Shown here in pieces: positions 27,700 to 36,116 of a stretch of 64,000 nucleotides of DNA. The stretch spans positions 186,001 to 250,000 of the forward strand of contig NZ_JACSQM010000003.1 of assembly GCF_014836645.1 (NCBI RefSeq), written 5' to 3'. This DNA comes from Fictibacillus norfolkensis (GTDB lineage Bacteria; Bacillota; Bacilli; Bacillales; Fictibacillaceae). The notes under the pieces are model-generated. The model was not told the DNA's origin. It made no database searches and worked only from the letters and a program-made list of their open reading frames with translations. The position numbers and the translations under genes were made by a program. The stretch's first letter is position 1. Each line of letters begins with the position of its first letter.

Positions 27700-29028
27700 A
27701 TGAATATATTTTTCAGAGGAGTATTGTTGCTTGCTGCTGCTGCTTTAGTCGGCGAAAGTTTAGAATTTATTGTGAACATGGTTTTAGCTAGAGAATTAGG
27801 TGAACTAGGACTCGGTCATTATATGTCGATCTTTCCGACAGTCATTTTAATCATCATTATCGCGAGTTTGGAATTGCCGATCTCCATCTCAAAGTTCGTT
27901 GCAGAAAAAGAAGAAAAGCAACACTATAGCATGTTAAAACATGCCACAAAAATGACAATTTTATTGACTGTAGTAATGATTGTATTTGCATTAATAATCT
28001 TGCCTTTCATACCTGTTTTCAATAGTTATCATCCTTTAGTGCGATGGCTTATGGTCTTATTGATCCCTTTAATTTCTCTAACATCGATTGCTCGAGGGTT
28101 TTTTATGGGCAAACAGCAGATGGGTAAGCTGGCGTTCTCAAATTTATTTCGAAAACTAGCTCAGCTCATCTTATTAACGGGTATCTATCAGATGTTTTCT
28201 TTTGATAATGAAACGGCAATCCTTATAGCTTTAGCCACATTTGTAGGTAGCGAACTTATCGTTTTTGTTTATTTATTCACAGCCTATTTGATTCAATACA
28301 AAAGAATGCAATCACACAATAATGAACACCTCTCTTCCAATGAAGTAACTAGAAGCCTTATGGCCGTAACGATTCCAACCACGGGCCTGCGACTATTTCA
28401 TGCAGTTACGAATGCGATACAGCCCTTTTTAATTAAGTATGCGTTATCGCTTGCAGGCTTTTCTGGAGTTGCAGCAACGGCAGAGTTTGGTTTATTGGCA
28501 GGAGTAGCAATATCAATCGGTTTCTTCCCTGCGTTTATTGCTCACTCTCTTTTGGTCGTCTTGATTCCTACTGTCTCAGAAGCTACGGCTAAAAAAGACG
28601 TAGAAAAATTGAAAAGCCTTTTAATTCGTGTAATGGGCATAACTGCATTATATGGGTTTCCAGCCGTCGCTATCTTCTTAATGTTCTCAGAAAAACTTAC
28701 CTTAATGTTCTTCCATTCACAATCCGCAGCCACGTATTTAGAACTTTTGTGGCCGAGTTTTTTATTTACTTTTTTCTTGATACCTCTCCAAGCATATTTA
28801 ATCGGTTTGGGTTTAATTACAACAGCATTGGTTCAATCAATTTGGTCAACTACTTTATCATTTGTTCTAATGTACATGTTAGGATCTCAACCATCATTAG
28901 GAATGCATGGCATCATCATTGGAATGAACGCAGGTTCCGTGCTCTTAATGCTTCTTCATTATTTCTCAGTATGTAAAGCGATCGGTTTCAACACATGGTT
29001 GAGTGCAAGAAATAACTATCAAGATTAA
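27700..29028 (+). CDS. Polysaccharide/lipid flippase of the MOP superfamily (SpoVB-like)
   Basis: A protein of about 442 residues with around twelve to fourteen membrane helices of the polysaccharide-export (PST/SpoVB) branch of the MOP superfamily. Typical features are the first helix region VNMVLARELGELGLGHY, the RGFFMGKQQMGKLAFSNLFRKLAQLI segment and the second-half AGVAISIGFFPAFIAHSLL. Members move lipid-linked precursors across the membrane. ATG 27700 has AAGGAG upstream at a rather long spacing of 13 bases. The frame is open a further 28 codons, but that stretch is cysteine/arginine-rich and overlaps the divergent gene's leader. Substrate unknown. Confidence 0.78.
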   Translation: MNIFFRGVLLLAAAALVGESLEFIVNMVLARELGELGLGHYMSIFPTVILIIIIASLELPISISKFVAEKEEKQHYSMLKHATKMTILLTVVMIVFALIILPFIPVFNSYHPLVRWLMVLLIPLISLTSIARGFFMGKQQMGKLAFSNLFRKLAQLILLTGIYQMFSFDNETAILIALATFVGSELIVFVYLFTAYLIQYKRMQSHNNEHLSSNEVTRSLMAVTIPTTGLRLFHAVTNAIQPFLIKYALSLAGFSGVAATAEFGLLAGVAISIGFFPAFIAHSLLVVLIPTVSEATAKKDVEKLKSLLIRVMGITALYGFPAVAIFLMFSEKLTLMFFHSQSAATYLELLWPSFLFTFFLIPLQAYLIGLGLITTALVQSIWSTTLSFVLMYMLGSQPSLGMHGIIIGMNAGSVLLMLLHYFSVCKAIGFNTWLSARNNYQD

Positions 29029-29074
29029 AAAAAGCGCAAAAGCAGGATATATTTCCCCGCTCAAGCGCTTTTTT
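29027..29074. terminator. Bidirectional terminator
   Basis: Outer stem AAAAAAGCGC (29028-29037) with GCGCTTTTTT (29065-29074) and an inner AGC/GCT extension; T-runs on both strands serve the convergent genes. Confidence 0.85.
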
Positions 29075-29079
29075 GTAAT

Positions 29080-29520
29080 CTACACGTTAGTTGAAGTCGT
29101 TTGCGTTAAGAAAGCCTGAACGCCGTACTTTGTATGTTCCTGCTTCTTGAATGCCCATTGCGAAGGGATTCGTGAACGAAGAAAATCAAGCTGCTCATCT
29201 GAGAGGTTCATTTCCATTCCAGATTCACTCAATAAAAAATCTTCGTTTTCTTTTAGCTTATACTTGGTCTGCATTAAGTTCAACAATCCCCTGATCGTAA
29301 TAAACTTGAACGTGTAGCCCATTGTAATCGCAGAAACAACCATTTCCCAGTTCTGTTCTGCAAAATCGAAAAAGTAAGCCCAGCTCGACTCTTCTTTACC
29401 CACATGCTGAAGTGCTTCGTAATTTCTAGATTTAACAACTTCTAACAACCGTTCTCCAGAAACACCGCCTGCTATAGCAGATTCCAACAATAAGCCGACA
29501 GGCATCGATAACTTAACCAT
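29080..29520 (-). CDS. Hypothetical soluble protein
   Basis: A 146-residue protein I do not recognise. It starts with a mildly hydrophobic helix (MPVGLLLESAIAGGVSGERL) that is too polar to be a signal peptide, then has an aromatic, acidic stretch (SSWAYFFDFAEQNWEM). The central FKFITIRGLLNLMQTKYKLKENEDF and the SDEQLDFLRSRIPSQWAFK segment look like helices of a small globular domain. AGGAG lies upstream of the ATG. It is 20 bp downstream of the TspO-like gene on the same strand and could share its transcript. No function is inferred. Confidence 0.65.
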   Translation of the reverse strand: MVKLSMPVGLLLESAIAGGVSGERLLEVVKSRNYEALQHVGKEESSWAYFFDFAEQNWEMVVSAITMGYTFKFITIRGLLNLMQTKYKLKENEDFLLSESGMEMNLSDEQLDFLRSRIPSQWAFKKQEHTKYGVQAFLTQTTSTNV

Positions 29521-29540
29521 TCTGTATTCTCCTCTAAATC

Positions 29541-30296
29541 CTATTTCATTGCTACTTCTCCGTTTCTTCTAGTAGCAAGTCTCCAAATAACGAATAACAA
29601 AAGTAAAATAGCTAACGTAAAACTCGTGTAGGTAAGAATATCGATCTCTCCCTTATGTCTAACCCCTATTCCTACATAGGCCCATACAAAAACGAGTGGA
29701 TAGATAACATCTTTGTTCAAAAGGGTAAAAAAGATCGCTAATCCTGTACCAACGATTAGCATGATCACAGTCCAAGTAACTGATGAAAGTCCAAAACCAT
29801 TCCAGCCGCTATATTTTAAAACAACAGCGGTATTGACGATTGTCGCCACACTGATCCATCCTAGATATACCGAGAACGGAAGTCGAATGAACGAAGACTT
29901 GTTATCTTGATTTTGAATTTTCGTATAGATCATAATGAGTGACAATAAGAGGCCGATCATAACAATCCAAGACAAACCTAGAAGTTCATGATGCCAAACA
30001 AATATCCATGTACAATTTAAGATACAGTTCAAAACAAACCACAGACCGATACTTTCATACACGGGTTCATTTCTGTTCTTAGGGAGCACTTGAATGATCA
30101 CCCAGATCGTTAGCAGTACATATATGAGTCCCCATATGGAAAATACATAACCTGCTGGAGTGATCAACACATTATATTTTGCTGATAATTCTCCTGTTGT
30201 CCTTCCATTCAATGGTAGTGCATTAGCAAGATAATTAACAAAGATTACTGCTGCAAGTGCTACAATGTTCAAAATAGCTCTAAATGTTGCTGACAT
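29541..30296 (-). CDS. TspO/MBR-like tryptophan-rich membrane protein
   Basis: A 251-residue protein with seven or eight hydrophobic helices and many tryptophans. The segment ITPAGYVFSIWGLIYVLLTIW is the hallmark of TspO-like tryptophan-rich sensory proteins (P-x-x-W-x-F-x-x-W pattern), and NCTWIFVWHHELLGLSW continues it. It is longer than classical five-helix TspO (about 160 residues), so it belongs to the extended relatives. The start is ATG 30296 with AAGGAGGG upstream; the frame's earlier Met codons have no such site. Ligand and role are unknown; classical TspO binds porphyrins and lipids. Confidence 0.72.
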   Translation of the reverse strand: MSATFRAILNIVALAAVIFVNYLANALPLNGRTTGELSAKYNVLITPAGYVFSIWGLIYVLLTIWVIIQVLPKNRNEPVYESIGLWFVLNCILNCTWIFVWHHELLGLSWIVMIGLLLSLIMIYTKIQNQDNKSSFIRLPFSVYLGWISVATIVNTAVVLKYSGWNGFGLSSVTWTVIMLIVGTGLAIFFTLLNKDVIYPLVFVWAYVGIGVRHKGEIDILTYTSFTLAILLLLFVIWRLATRRNGEVAMK

Positions 30297-30393
30297 GAAT
30301 GGTTCCCTCCTTTGGATGTATAGTTTCATATATACCCAAATTGGAGTGGAATTATGAGAAAAAGGCAATCTTAGTTAAATTACCTAACCATTG

Positions 30394-32172
30394 TTAACTG
30401 CTAAATGCTTGTGTTCCAATATCCGCTTCACGTTTAAACAACCTGCTGTATACACCATTATCAGACTTCAGCAACTCTTCGTGAACCCCGTCTTCGATCA
30501 TTACTCCGTTCTCGATGACGATCACTCGATTAGCAGCCAAAACAGTTGAAAGCCTGTGCGAAATAATAAAGAGCGTTTGTTTTGATTTTCTTTTGTTGAT
30601 CGCTTCATTGACTTGCACTTCTGTAATGGGATCTAAAGCAGAACTTGCTTCATCAAGAACAAGAACGGCGGCATCTTTTACTAGAGCTCGTGCTAATGAC
30701 AACCTTTGCTTCTGACCTCCAGACAACAAACTTCCTCTTTCACCGACAAGGGTGTTCAGTCCTTCAGGAAGAGTAAGTAAGAAATCTCCAAGACCGCTGT
30801 CTTGAAGAGCAGAAATCAATTCATCATCTGTTGCTTCAGGTTTGGCGATTCGTAAATTATCCGCTAAAGAACCATTTCGAAGCTGGACATCTTGTGAAAC
30901 GATCGCAATTTGTGAGCGAAGCCATCCTGCATCAATCGTTGATAGCTCTTCCCCATCTATAAAGATAGCTCCACTCTCGGGCTCATACAATCGCAATAAT
31001 AAATCTACAACCGTTGATTTTCCAGATCCACTCGGTCCTACAAGTGCTACTGCTTCTCCAGGCTTTACAGAAAATGATAAACCTTTTAATACTTTATCTT
31101 CTTTTTCAGGATAACCGAATGCAACATCTCTAAATTCGATCTCTCCTTCAACTTCTTTAGGTATAAATCCTTTTTCTGTTTCGGCACTCGATACATTTTG
31201 ACTGAGTAAAAGTTCAGATCGATCTAATGCAGGGCCAGTTCTTCTTACAGAAAGCCAGTTTCTTAACATTCGTTGCATCTCATTTGCGGCGATTGCCACG
31301 AGCCCAGCTGCAGTTAGCATCTGACCAGCAGTTAATTTATCGGTCCAGATCAAATATGCGCTTAGTCCATACACGACAGCTAATGCAAGACCGTTGTAGC
31401 TTCCGATAACCACAATCGATTGCATCCTAGCTTTTAATTCGTGTCGAGATTCTCTAATGAACGATTTTCTAATCTCAGCTACGCTTGATACCTCACCATC
31501 AGAAACGCCTAATACTCTTGAAAGGTGGATCCCAGTTACAGACTCCCGAAGTCTCTCTAGATAACGAGAAGCTTCTTTTCTCGCATTCGCAGAAGATTGC
31601 CGTGTCCGTTGACCGACAGCGTTTGATGTTAAATAGAAGATAACGCCTAACACAACACTCGTAATCATTAGATATGGATGAATCCAAAGAAGGACGATAC
31701 TGTATAAAATAACACCTTGAACGGATGCCATAAAAGTCGAACCTTCCCAAGCCAGGAAATTATGCAGTGTATCTGGATCATCAGAAACACGAGCCATCAT
31801 TTCACCAGATTGGTTGTTTTGATAAAAAGAAAAGGGTAGGTTCTGCAGATGTTTAAACAATCTTAACTTTTGCCAGTTCGTTACGGTCTTCGCGACTTGG
31901 TGACAAAAATATTCATCGATAACCATTAGAATCAAGTCAGCAACAGCAGCAAAGATCAATAGCCACATCAATCCCCATAGAAGTTGATTGGATTCACCAG
32001 GTAAAATGGAATCAACAAGCCAGCCTAGTGCGAGAGTTGGTATAAGGGCAGAAAACACTTGTGATACGGCAATAACAAACGCATCAGCTAATACCCACTT
32101 TTTATGTGGCTTTAAAAAGGCTAGAACGCGTCTGCCGTCTCGATTTTTTTGTTTTAATGCTGTCTGGCTCAT
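30394..32172 (-). CDS. ABC exporter half-transporter, subunit 2
   Basis: A 592-residue protein with an N-terminal six-helix ABC type-1 exporter domain (about residues 15-310) and a C-terminal ATPase domain. Walker A is GPSGSGKST, the signature LLSGGQKQR, Walker B VLVLDEASSALD with the catalytic Glu, and the switch His is in IISHRLST. The gene overlaps the upstream half-transporter by four bases (ATGA), which strongly suggests that the two form a heterodimer in the cell membrane. Substrates of such pairs are drugs, peptides or lipids and cannot be predicted here. Confidence 0.88.
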   Translation of the reverse strand: MSQTALKQKNRDGRRVLAFLKPHKKWVLADAFVIAVSQVFSALIPTLALGWLVDSILPGESNQLLWGLMWLLIFAAVADLILMVIDEYFCHQVAKTVTNWQKLRLFKHLQNLPFSFYQNNQSGEMMARVSDDPDTLHNFLAWEGSTFMASVQGVILYSIVLLWIHPYLMITSVVLGVIFYLTSNAVGQRTRQSSANARKEASRYLERLRESVTGIHLSRVLGVSDGEVSSVAEIRKSFIRESRHELKARMQSIVVIGSYNGLALAVVYGLSAYLIWTDKLTAGQMLTAAGLVAIAANEMQRMLRNWLSVRRTGPALDRSELLLSQNVSSAETEKGFIPKEVEGEIEFRDVAFGYPEKEDKVLKGLSFSVKPGEAVALVGPSGSGKSTVVDLLLRLYEPESGAIFIDGEELSTIDAGWLRSQIAIVSQDVQLRNGSLADNLRIAKPEATDDELISALQDSGLGDFLLTLPEGLNTLVGERGSLLSGGQKQRLSLARALVKDAAVLVLDEASSALDPITEVQVNEAINKRKSKQTLFIISHRLSTVLAANRVIVIENGVMIEDGVHEELLKSDNGVYSRLFKREADIGTQAFSS

Positions 32173-33914
32173 ATCGCTCTCTCCTTTTCTAATTCACTGT
32201 ACTGCGCCATATAAAGTTCATAGTACTGCCCCCGCTCTGTAAGAAGCTCTTCGTGCGTACCAGATTCTGCTACAACACCTTTGTCTAGAAGTATGATTTT
32301 ATCTGCACCCCTAACCGTGATCAGCCGGTGAGCAATCGTAATTGTCGTTCTGCCTGGTATGAGCTCTTCAAGAGCGGATTGAACGCGTTCTTCTGTCTCG
32401 CCATCCAGTGAAGAAGTTGCTTCATCAAAGATTAATAGCGCAGGGTGCCGAAGAATTGCTCTTGCAAGTGCAACACGTTGTCTTTGTCCACCAGAAAGTT
32501 TAAGCCCCCGCTCACCAACAATAGTCTCGTAGCCTTCTGGCAAAGCAGCGACAAAATCTGTAAGTCCTGAAGCCTCACATGCTGCATCTAAATCGGCTTG
32601 AGTTGCATCTTTTCTTCCATATAATAAGTTCATCCGCAGTGAATTGTTTAAAAGAAACGTTTCCTGCGAAACGACTCCTACCTGCTGACGAAAAGAATTC
32701 CTATTATACTCAAACAAGTTTTGTTGGTCGATTTCAATAGAGCCTGCCTCAGGTTCATAAAGACCGAGCAGCAATTGGATGAGCGTAGATTTACCGCCGC
32801 CGCTAGTACCGACAATACCAATATGTTGGCCAGCTTTCATATTCAATGAAACGCCTTTTAACACATATTCTTCGTTGCCCGGATAACGAAACCAAAGATT
32901 ATCAATATCAATGTCCCCTCGAACAGGTTGCATCTTTGGAAGATCATCTTCATGTTCTTTTGGTAAATCAAAATATTCATAGATTCGCTGAAGAGCAGGA
33001 ATAGCCTGTTGTATGATCAATGCATTCTCAGCTAGTGAACGAATGGGAAAAAACATCGTAGGAATAAACCCTAAACAAGCAACAAGTGTACCGACAGAAA
33101 TCGTATTATTCCAGACTGCGATTCCTCCAACAAGCATGACTACGCCTGGTGTAGCGATATTAAATAGATTACCAAGACGCCAGTTTACTTTTCCGATTAA
33201 AGCGGCACGTATGGAATAATTCTTCCAATCTGTAAGCTTTGTATCTTGTGTATGTATTTCTCTTTCTTGAGTTTGAAAAGTACGAACTAGTCTGGTTGAT
33301 TCGATACTTTCTTGAAGGTGGTGATAAATATCTGCGCGCATATCCCTCTGAACAGCACTCATTTTTCTCATAGTCGTTCCAAGTTTAAATGATGGGTACA
33401 GATAGATAGCGAATACACAGAACATAACGATCGCAACTGGCCAGTATAGAGCAAAAACTGCAATAAAAGCAGCGATCGCACTAACTACTTGTTGTACGAA
33501 TCGAGGCACGACCGTATTATTTAAGTTCTGTACAGCTTCTACGTCGTGAGTGAGACGATATAACATATCACCACGAGGTGTAGTCGTAAAAAAGGACATC
33601 GGTGTTTTATGCAACCTTCCAAATGCACGCATCTGCATATCTGTGATAACATCTAAACCAATCTGAATTTGAATAAATTCTTGTATTGATTCAAATACTA
33701 CCTTAAACAAAAATGAGAAAAGAACTCCAGCTACTAGCCAACCGATCATATCCGACATCTCATTCGGCAGAATTTCATCAACAAGCTTTCCTGCTAGTAT
33801 GGGTGGGATTACGGTAAAAGCGCCACCGATCAGCGAACAGATAAAAGCCAGAAGAAGCCCCCTCCAATAAGGCTTAAAGTGCTTTAATGTCTCTCTTAAA
33901 AGCTTCAATTTCAT
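32169..33914 (-). CDS. ABC exporter half-transporter, subunit 1
   Basis: A 581-residue half-transporter: an exporter membrane domain (about residues 15-305) and an ATPase domain with Walker A GTSGGGKST, signature KLSGGQRQR, Walker B LLIFDEATSSLD and switch His in IAHRLIT. Like its partner it keeps the catalytic Glu, so both nucleotide sites look competent, unlike BmrC/BmrD-type pairs in which one site is degenerate. It is the first gene of the pair, behind an AT-rich 216-bp gap. Confidence 0.88.
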   Translation of the reverse strand: MKLKLLRETLKHFKPYWRGLLLAFICSLIGGAFTVIPPILAGKLVDEILPNEMSDMIGWLVAGVLFSFLFKVVFESIQEFIQIQIGLDVITDMQMRAFGRLHKTPMSFFTTTPRGDMLYRLTHDVEAVQNLNNTVVPRFVQQVVSAIAAFIAVFALYWPVAIVMFCVFAIYLYPSFKLGTTMRKMSAVQRDMRADIYHHLQESIESTRLVRTFQTQEREIHTQDTKLTDWKNYSIRAALIGKVNWRLGNLFNIATPGVVMLVGGIAVWNNTISVGTLVACLGFIPTMFFPIRSLAENALIIQQAIPALQRIYEYFDLPKEHEDDLPKMQPVRGDIDIDNLWFRYPGNEEYVLKGVSLNMKAGQHIGIVGTSGGGKSTLIQLLLGLYEPEAGSIEIDQQNLFEYNRNSFRQQVGVVSQETFLLNNSLRMNLLYGRKDATQADLDAACEASGLTDFVAALPEGYETIVGERGLKLSGGQRQRVALARAILRHPALLIFDEATSSLDGETEERVQSALEELIPGRTTITIAHRLITVRGADKIILLDKGVVAESGTHEELLTERGQYYELYMAQYSELEKERAI

Positions 33915-34072
33915 TTCCCCCTCTCGCTTTCAAGCACTTTATTTTATACTAAATTCATAAAATTTTCATTATTTTTACTTGTTATTTTTTTGAAAATATA
34001 AGAATAAATTCATTTATATTTAGTTAGCACTATATTAAACATGTAAGATTTTTATTCAAATTTAGTGTTCAA

Positions 34073-34115
34073 TCAAAAAAATAACTTATTAAAGCTAATA
34101 AGCACTTTAATAAGT
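34073..34115 (-). terminator. Terminator of the Rieske oxidoreductase gene
   Basis: Perfect 11-bp stem ACTTATTAAAG (34084-34094) with CTTTAATAAGT (34105-34115), followed on the minus strand by TTATTTTTTT. Confidence 0.85.
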
Positions 34116-34130
34116 CATCTTCTTGTTCGT

Positions 34131-35672
34131 TTATTGTAGTTCTACACGTTTGAGAGGTTTTTTTGCTGGCCCTTCAACGACCGAACCATCGAATGAAAAA
34201 CGTGAACCATGACACGGACAATCCCATGTTCGATCACCGCTGTTCCATTCTGTTTCACAACCAAGATGTGTACATGTGGTGTCTACAATATGAAGTTCAC
34301 CATCTTGATCACGATAAGCCCCACACCTTTCACCATCAACCGTAACGGCACATCCTTCATCTTTATTTAAACTTCTTGGATGTTTAGACGGTTTGTCTAA
34401 CTTCCCAGAAACAAAATGCTTTGCGACATCTGCATTTTCTTTTATAAACTGTTTAATATCAGAGGGATCACCTTGAAACCTTTGTGGTTTGTATAGATCA
34501 GCATATTCATTCTCTCTACCCATGATATGATCTCTTATAATTAATGCAGCAAGAGTACCTGTCGTCATCCCCCATTTTTTGTAACCGGTAGCTACAAAAA
34601 TGTGATCATGCTTATGCGTAAGCTTGCCGATGAATGGTATTTTATCGAGTGTAATCAAATCCTGAGCCGACCAGCGATAAAGGACTCTATCTAATTTTAA
34701 TGATTTTCTTGCTTCTTTCAATAAAGCCTCATAGTGCTGATGCGTTGGAATTCCCTGTCCTGTTTGATGACTTTCTCCACTTAATAACACGATCTTTTCT
34801 CCATCTTGTAAGATAGAACGATAAGAAAATGAGGTTTGATCTACTCCCATATACATCCCATTAGGAAATGTATCTTGTGTTTTTACGGCCAATACATATG
34901 AACGCTCTGCCATCATTCTTGTAAAATAAAAACCTAATCCATCAAAAAACGGAAAATGTGTGCAACAAGCTACAAAGTCAGCAATAATTTTGTGTCCATG
35001 ACTTGTTTGCACTACAGCTTTTTTGTCATTCTCTTCTATAATATCTGTTGCTGTCGTGTTTTCGTAGACCTCAACACCTAGCGAGTCCATCTCTTGTAAT
35101 AAAGCGGCTAAATATTTTACTGGGTGGAAATGTGCTTGATTCCTCATTACAAGCGCTTTTTTATGCGGTATGTTAAAAGGCAGTTTTTCAACTAGCTCAC
35201 CATCGATCTCTAACTTTTGGTAAGCACCTGCTTCTTTGTTAAGCTTTTTGATTCCTTCATCGGTGTTGGCAAATAGATAGGCATCGTGTTTTTCTAAGTT
35301 ACAATGAATATTGTTTTGTTTAACAAGATTCTCAATAAACTGTTTAGCTTGTTCGTTTGACTCATAATAAAGACGTGCCCGATCTAATCCGATGTGTGAA
35401 ATAAGGTGATCATAGATAACATCATGTTGAGAAGTAATCTTTGCAGTTGTATGACCAGTTGTTCCATTAATCACTTTGCCTGCCTCGATCAATATAACCT
35501 TTTTACCTTCTTTTGCTAAAAGATAAGCTGTTGTTATCCCGCTTATCCCAGCTCCTACAACAACAACCTCCGTTTGTGTATCTTCATTTAATATAGAGTA
35601 TGTAGGTAGGTTTAATTGCTGCCTCCAGATTGGTTCTGGAAACTGTGGCATGTTATTTTCATAGTTACTCAT
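34131..35672 (-). CDS. FAD-dependent oxidoreductase with C-terminal Rieske domain (YhfW-like)
   Basis: A 513-residue soluble redox protein. The N-terminal DAO-type domain has the FAD-binding VVVGAGISGITTAYLLAKEG followed by an acidic residue ending the second strand (VILIEAGK). The C-terminal ~90 residues form a Rieske 2Fe-2S domain with the two ligand boxes CTHLGCE and CPCHGSRF. This domain pair occurs in B. subtilis YhfW. Substrate and electron partner are unknown. The start is ATG 35672 with AGGAGG upstream; the 20 extra codons of open frame include that site. Confidence 0.88.
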   Translation of the reverse strand: MSNYENNMPQFPEPIWRQQLNLPTYSILNEDTQTEVVVVGAGISGITTAYLLAKEGKKVILIEAGKVINGTTGHTTAKITSQHDVIYDHLISHIGLDRARLYYESNEQAKQFIENLVKQNNIHCNLEKHDAYLFANTDEGIKKLNKEAGAYQKLEIDGELVEKLPFNIPHKKALVMRNQAHFHPVKYLAALLQEMDSLGVEVYENTTATDIIEENDKKAVVQTSHGHKIIADFVACCTHFPFFDGLGFYFTRMMAERSYVLAVKTQDTFPNGMYMGVDQTSFSYRSILQDGEKIVLLSGESHQTGQGIPTHQHYEALLKEARKSLKLDRVLYRWSAQDLITLDKIPFIGKLTHKHDHIFVATGYKKWGMTTGTLAALIIRDHIMGRENEYADLYKPQRFQGDPSDIKQFIKENADVAKHFVSGKLDKPSKHPRSLNKDEGCAVTVDGERCGAYRDQDGELHIVDTTCTHLGCETEWNSGDRTWDCPCHGSRFSFDGSVVEGPAKKPLKRVELQ

Positions 35673-35800
35673 AAGGTACCTCCTGTTTAGACACGTTTTC
35701 TCACCATTATTCCCTATACCTCGAAATAACAATCAATAAAAACTGTATAAAAGAAGGATCTTTTCTAAAGGATGTTTTTCGAATAGTTTAAAGCTTTTGG

Positions 35801-36057
35801 AAGTAGTTGATTTACGTTCCAGGCTGCTCGATTTCCACGGGGCAGGCGGTGAGCCACATTCGTACGTTTCACTCTTAAGTGTCTCACCTGGCTAGTTGCA
35901 GTGGCTAGCCCCTCGAGGTCAAAAGTTAAATAGACCATGAAGGCAAAGAGCGCCTTCATGTCCCATTTCACCTTTTGTTTGTCGAATCTGGATAGAGCCA
36001 TTTCCACTTTTAGGACTGCCCGCCTGTCCCGTACCCTGGAGCTGAAACCAACTCCTT
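35801..36057. repeat. Palindromic noncoding repeat element
   Basis: The two ends are imperfect inverted repeats: AAGTAGTTGATTTACGTTCC at 35801 matches the complement of 36035-36057 (AAGGAGTTGGTTTCAGCTCC), and ACGGGGCAGGCGG (35837-35849) matches the complement of 36020-36032 at 12 of 13 bases. Inside are a perfect 9-bp hairpin CATGAAGGC/GCCTTCATG (35936-35960) and a shorter one GGCTAG/CTAGCC (35890-35910). GC content is visibly above the flanks. This resembles GC-rich, strongly structured repeats that I recall scattered through Bacillaceae genomes. An 80-codon open frame across it is not regarded as a gene. Confidence 0.7.
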
Positions 36058-36061
36058 ATAA

Positions 36062-36097
36062 CAAAAAAGAAACAGGCTATTTAAAATATCCTGTTTT
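36062..36097 (-). terminator. Terminator of the ABC-F gene
   Basis: Stem AAACAGG (36070-36076) with CCTGTTT (36090-36096), followed on the minus strand by CTTTTTTG. Confidence 0.8.
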
Positions 36098-36116
36098 ATC
36101 AGTAGAATAGATGAAT

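Noticed and set aside
35765..36007. 80-codon open frame on the minus strand
   Set aside because: It runs through the palindromic repeat, its codon use and composition are unlike neighbours, and it has no ribosome binding site.
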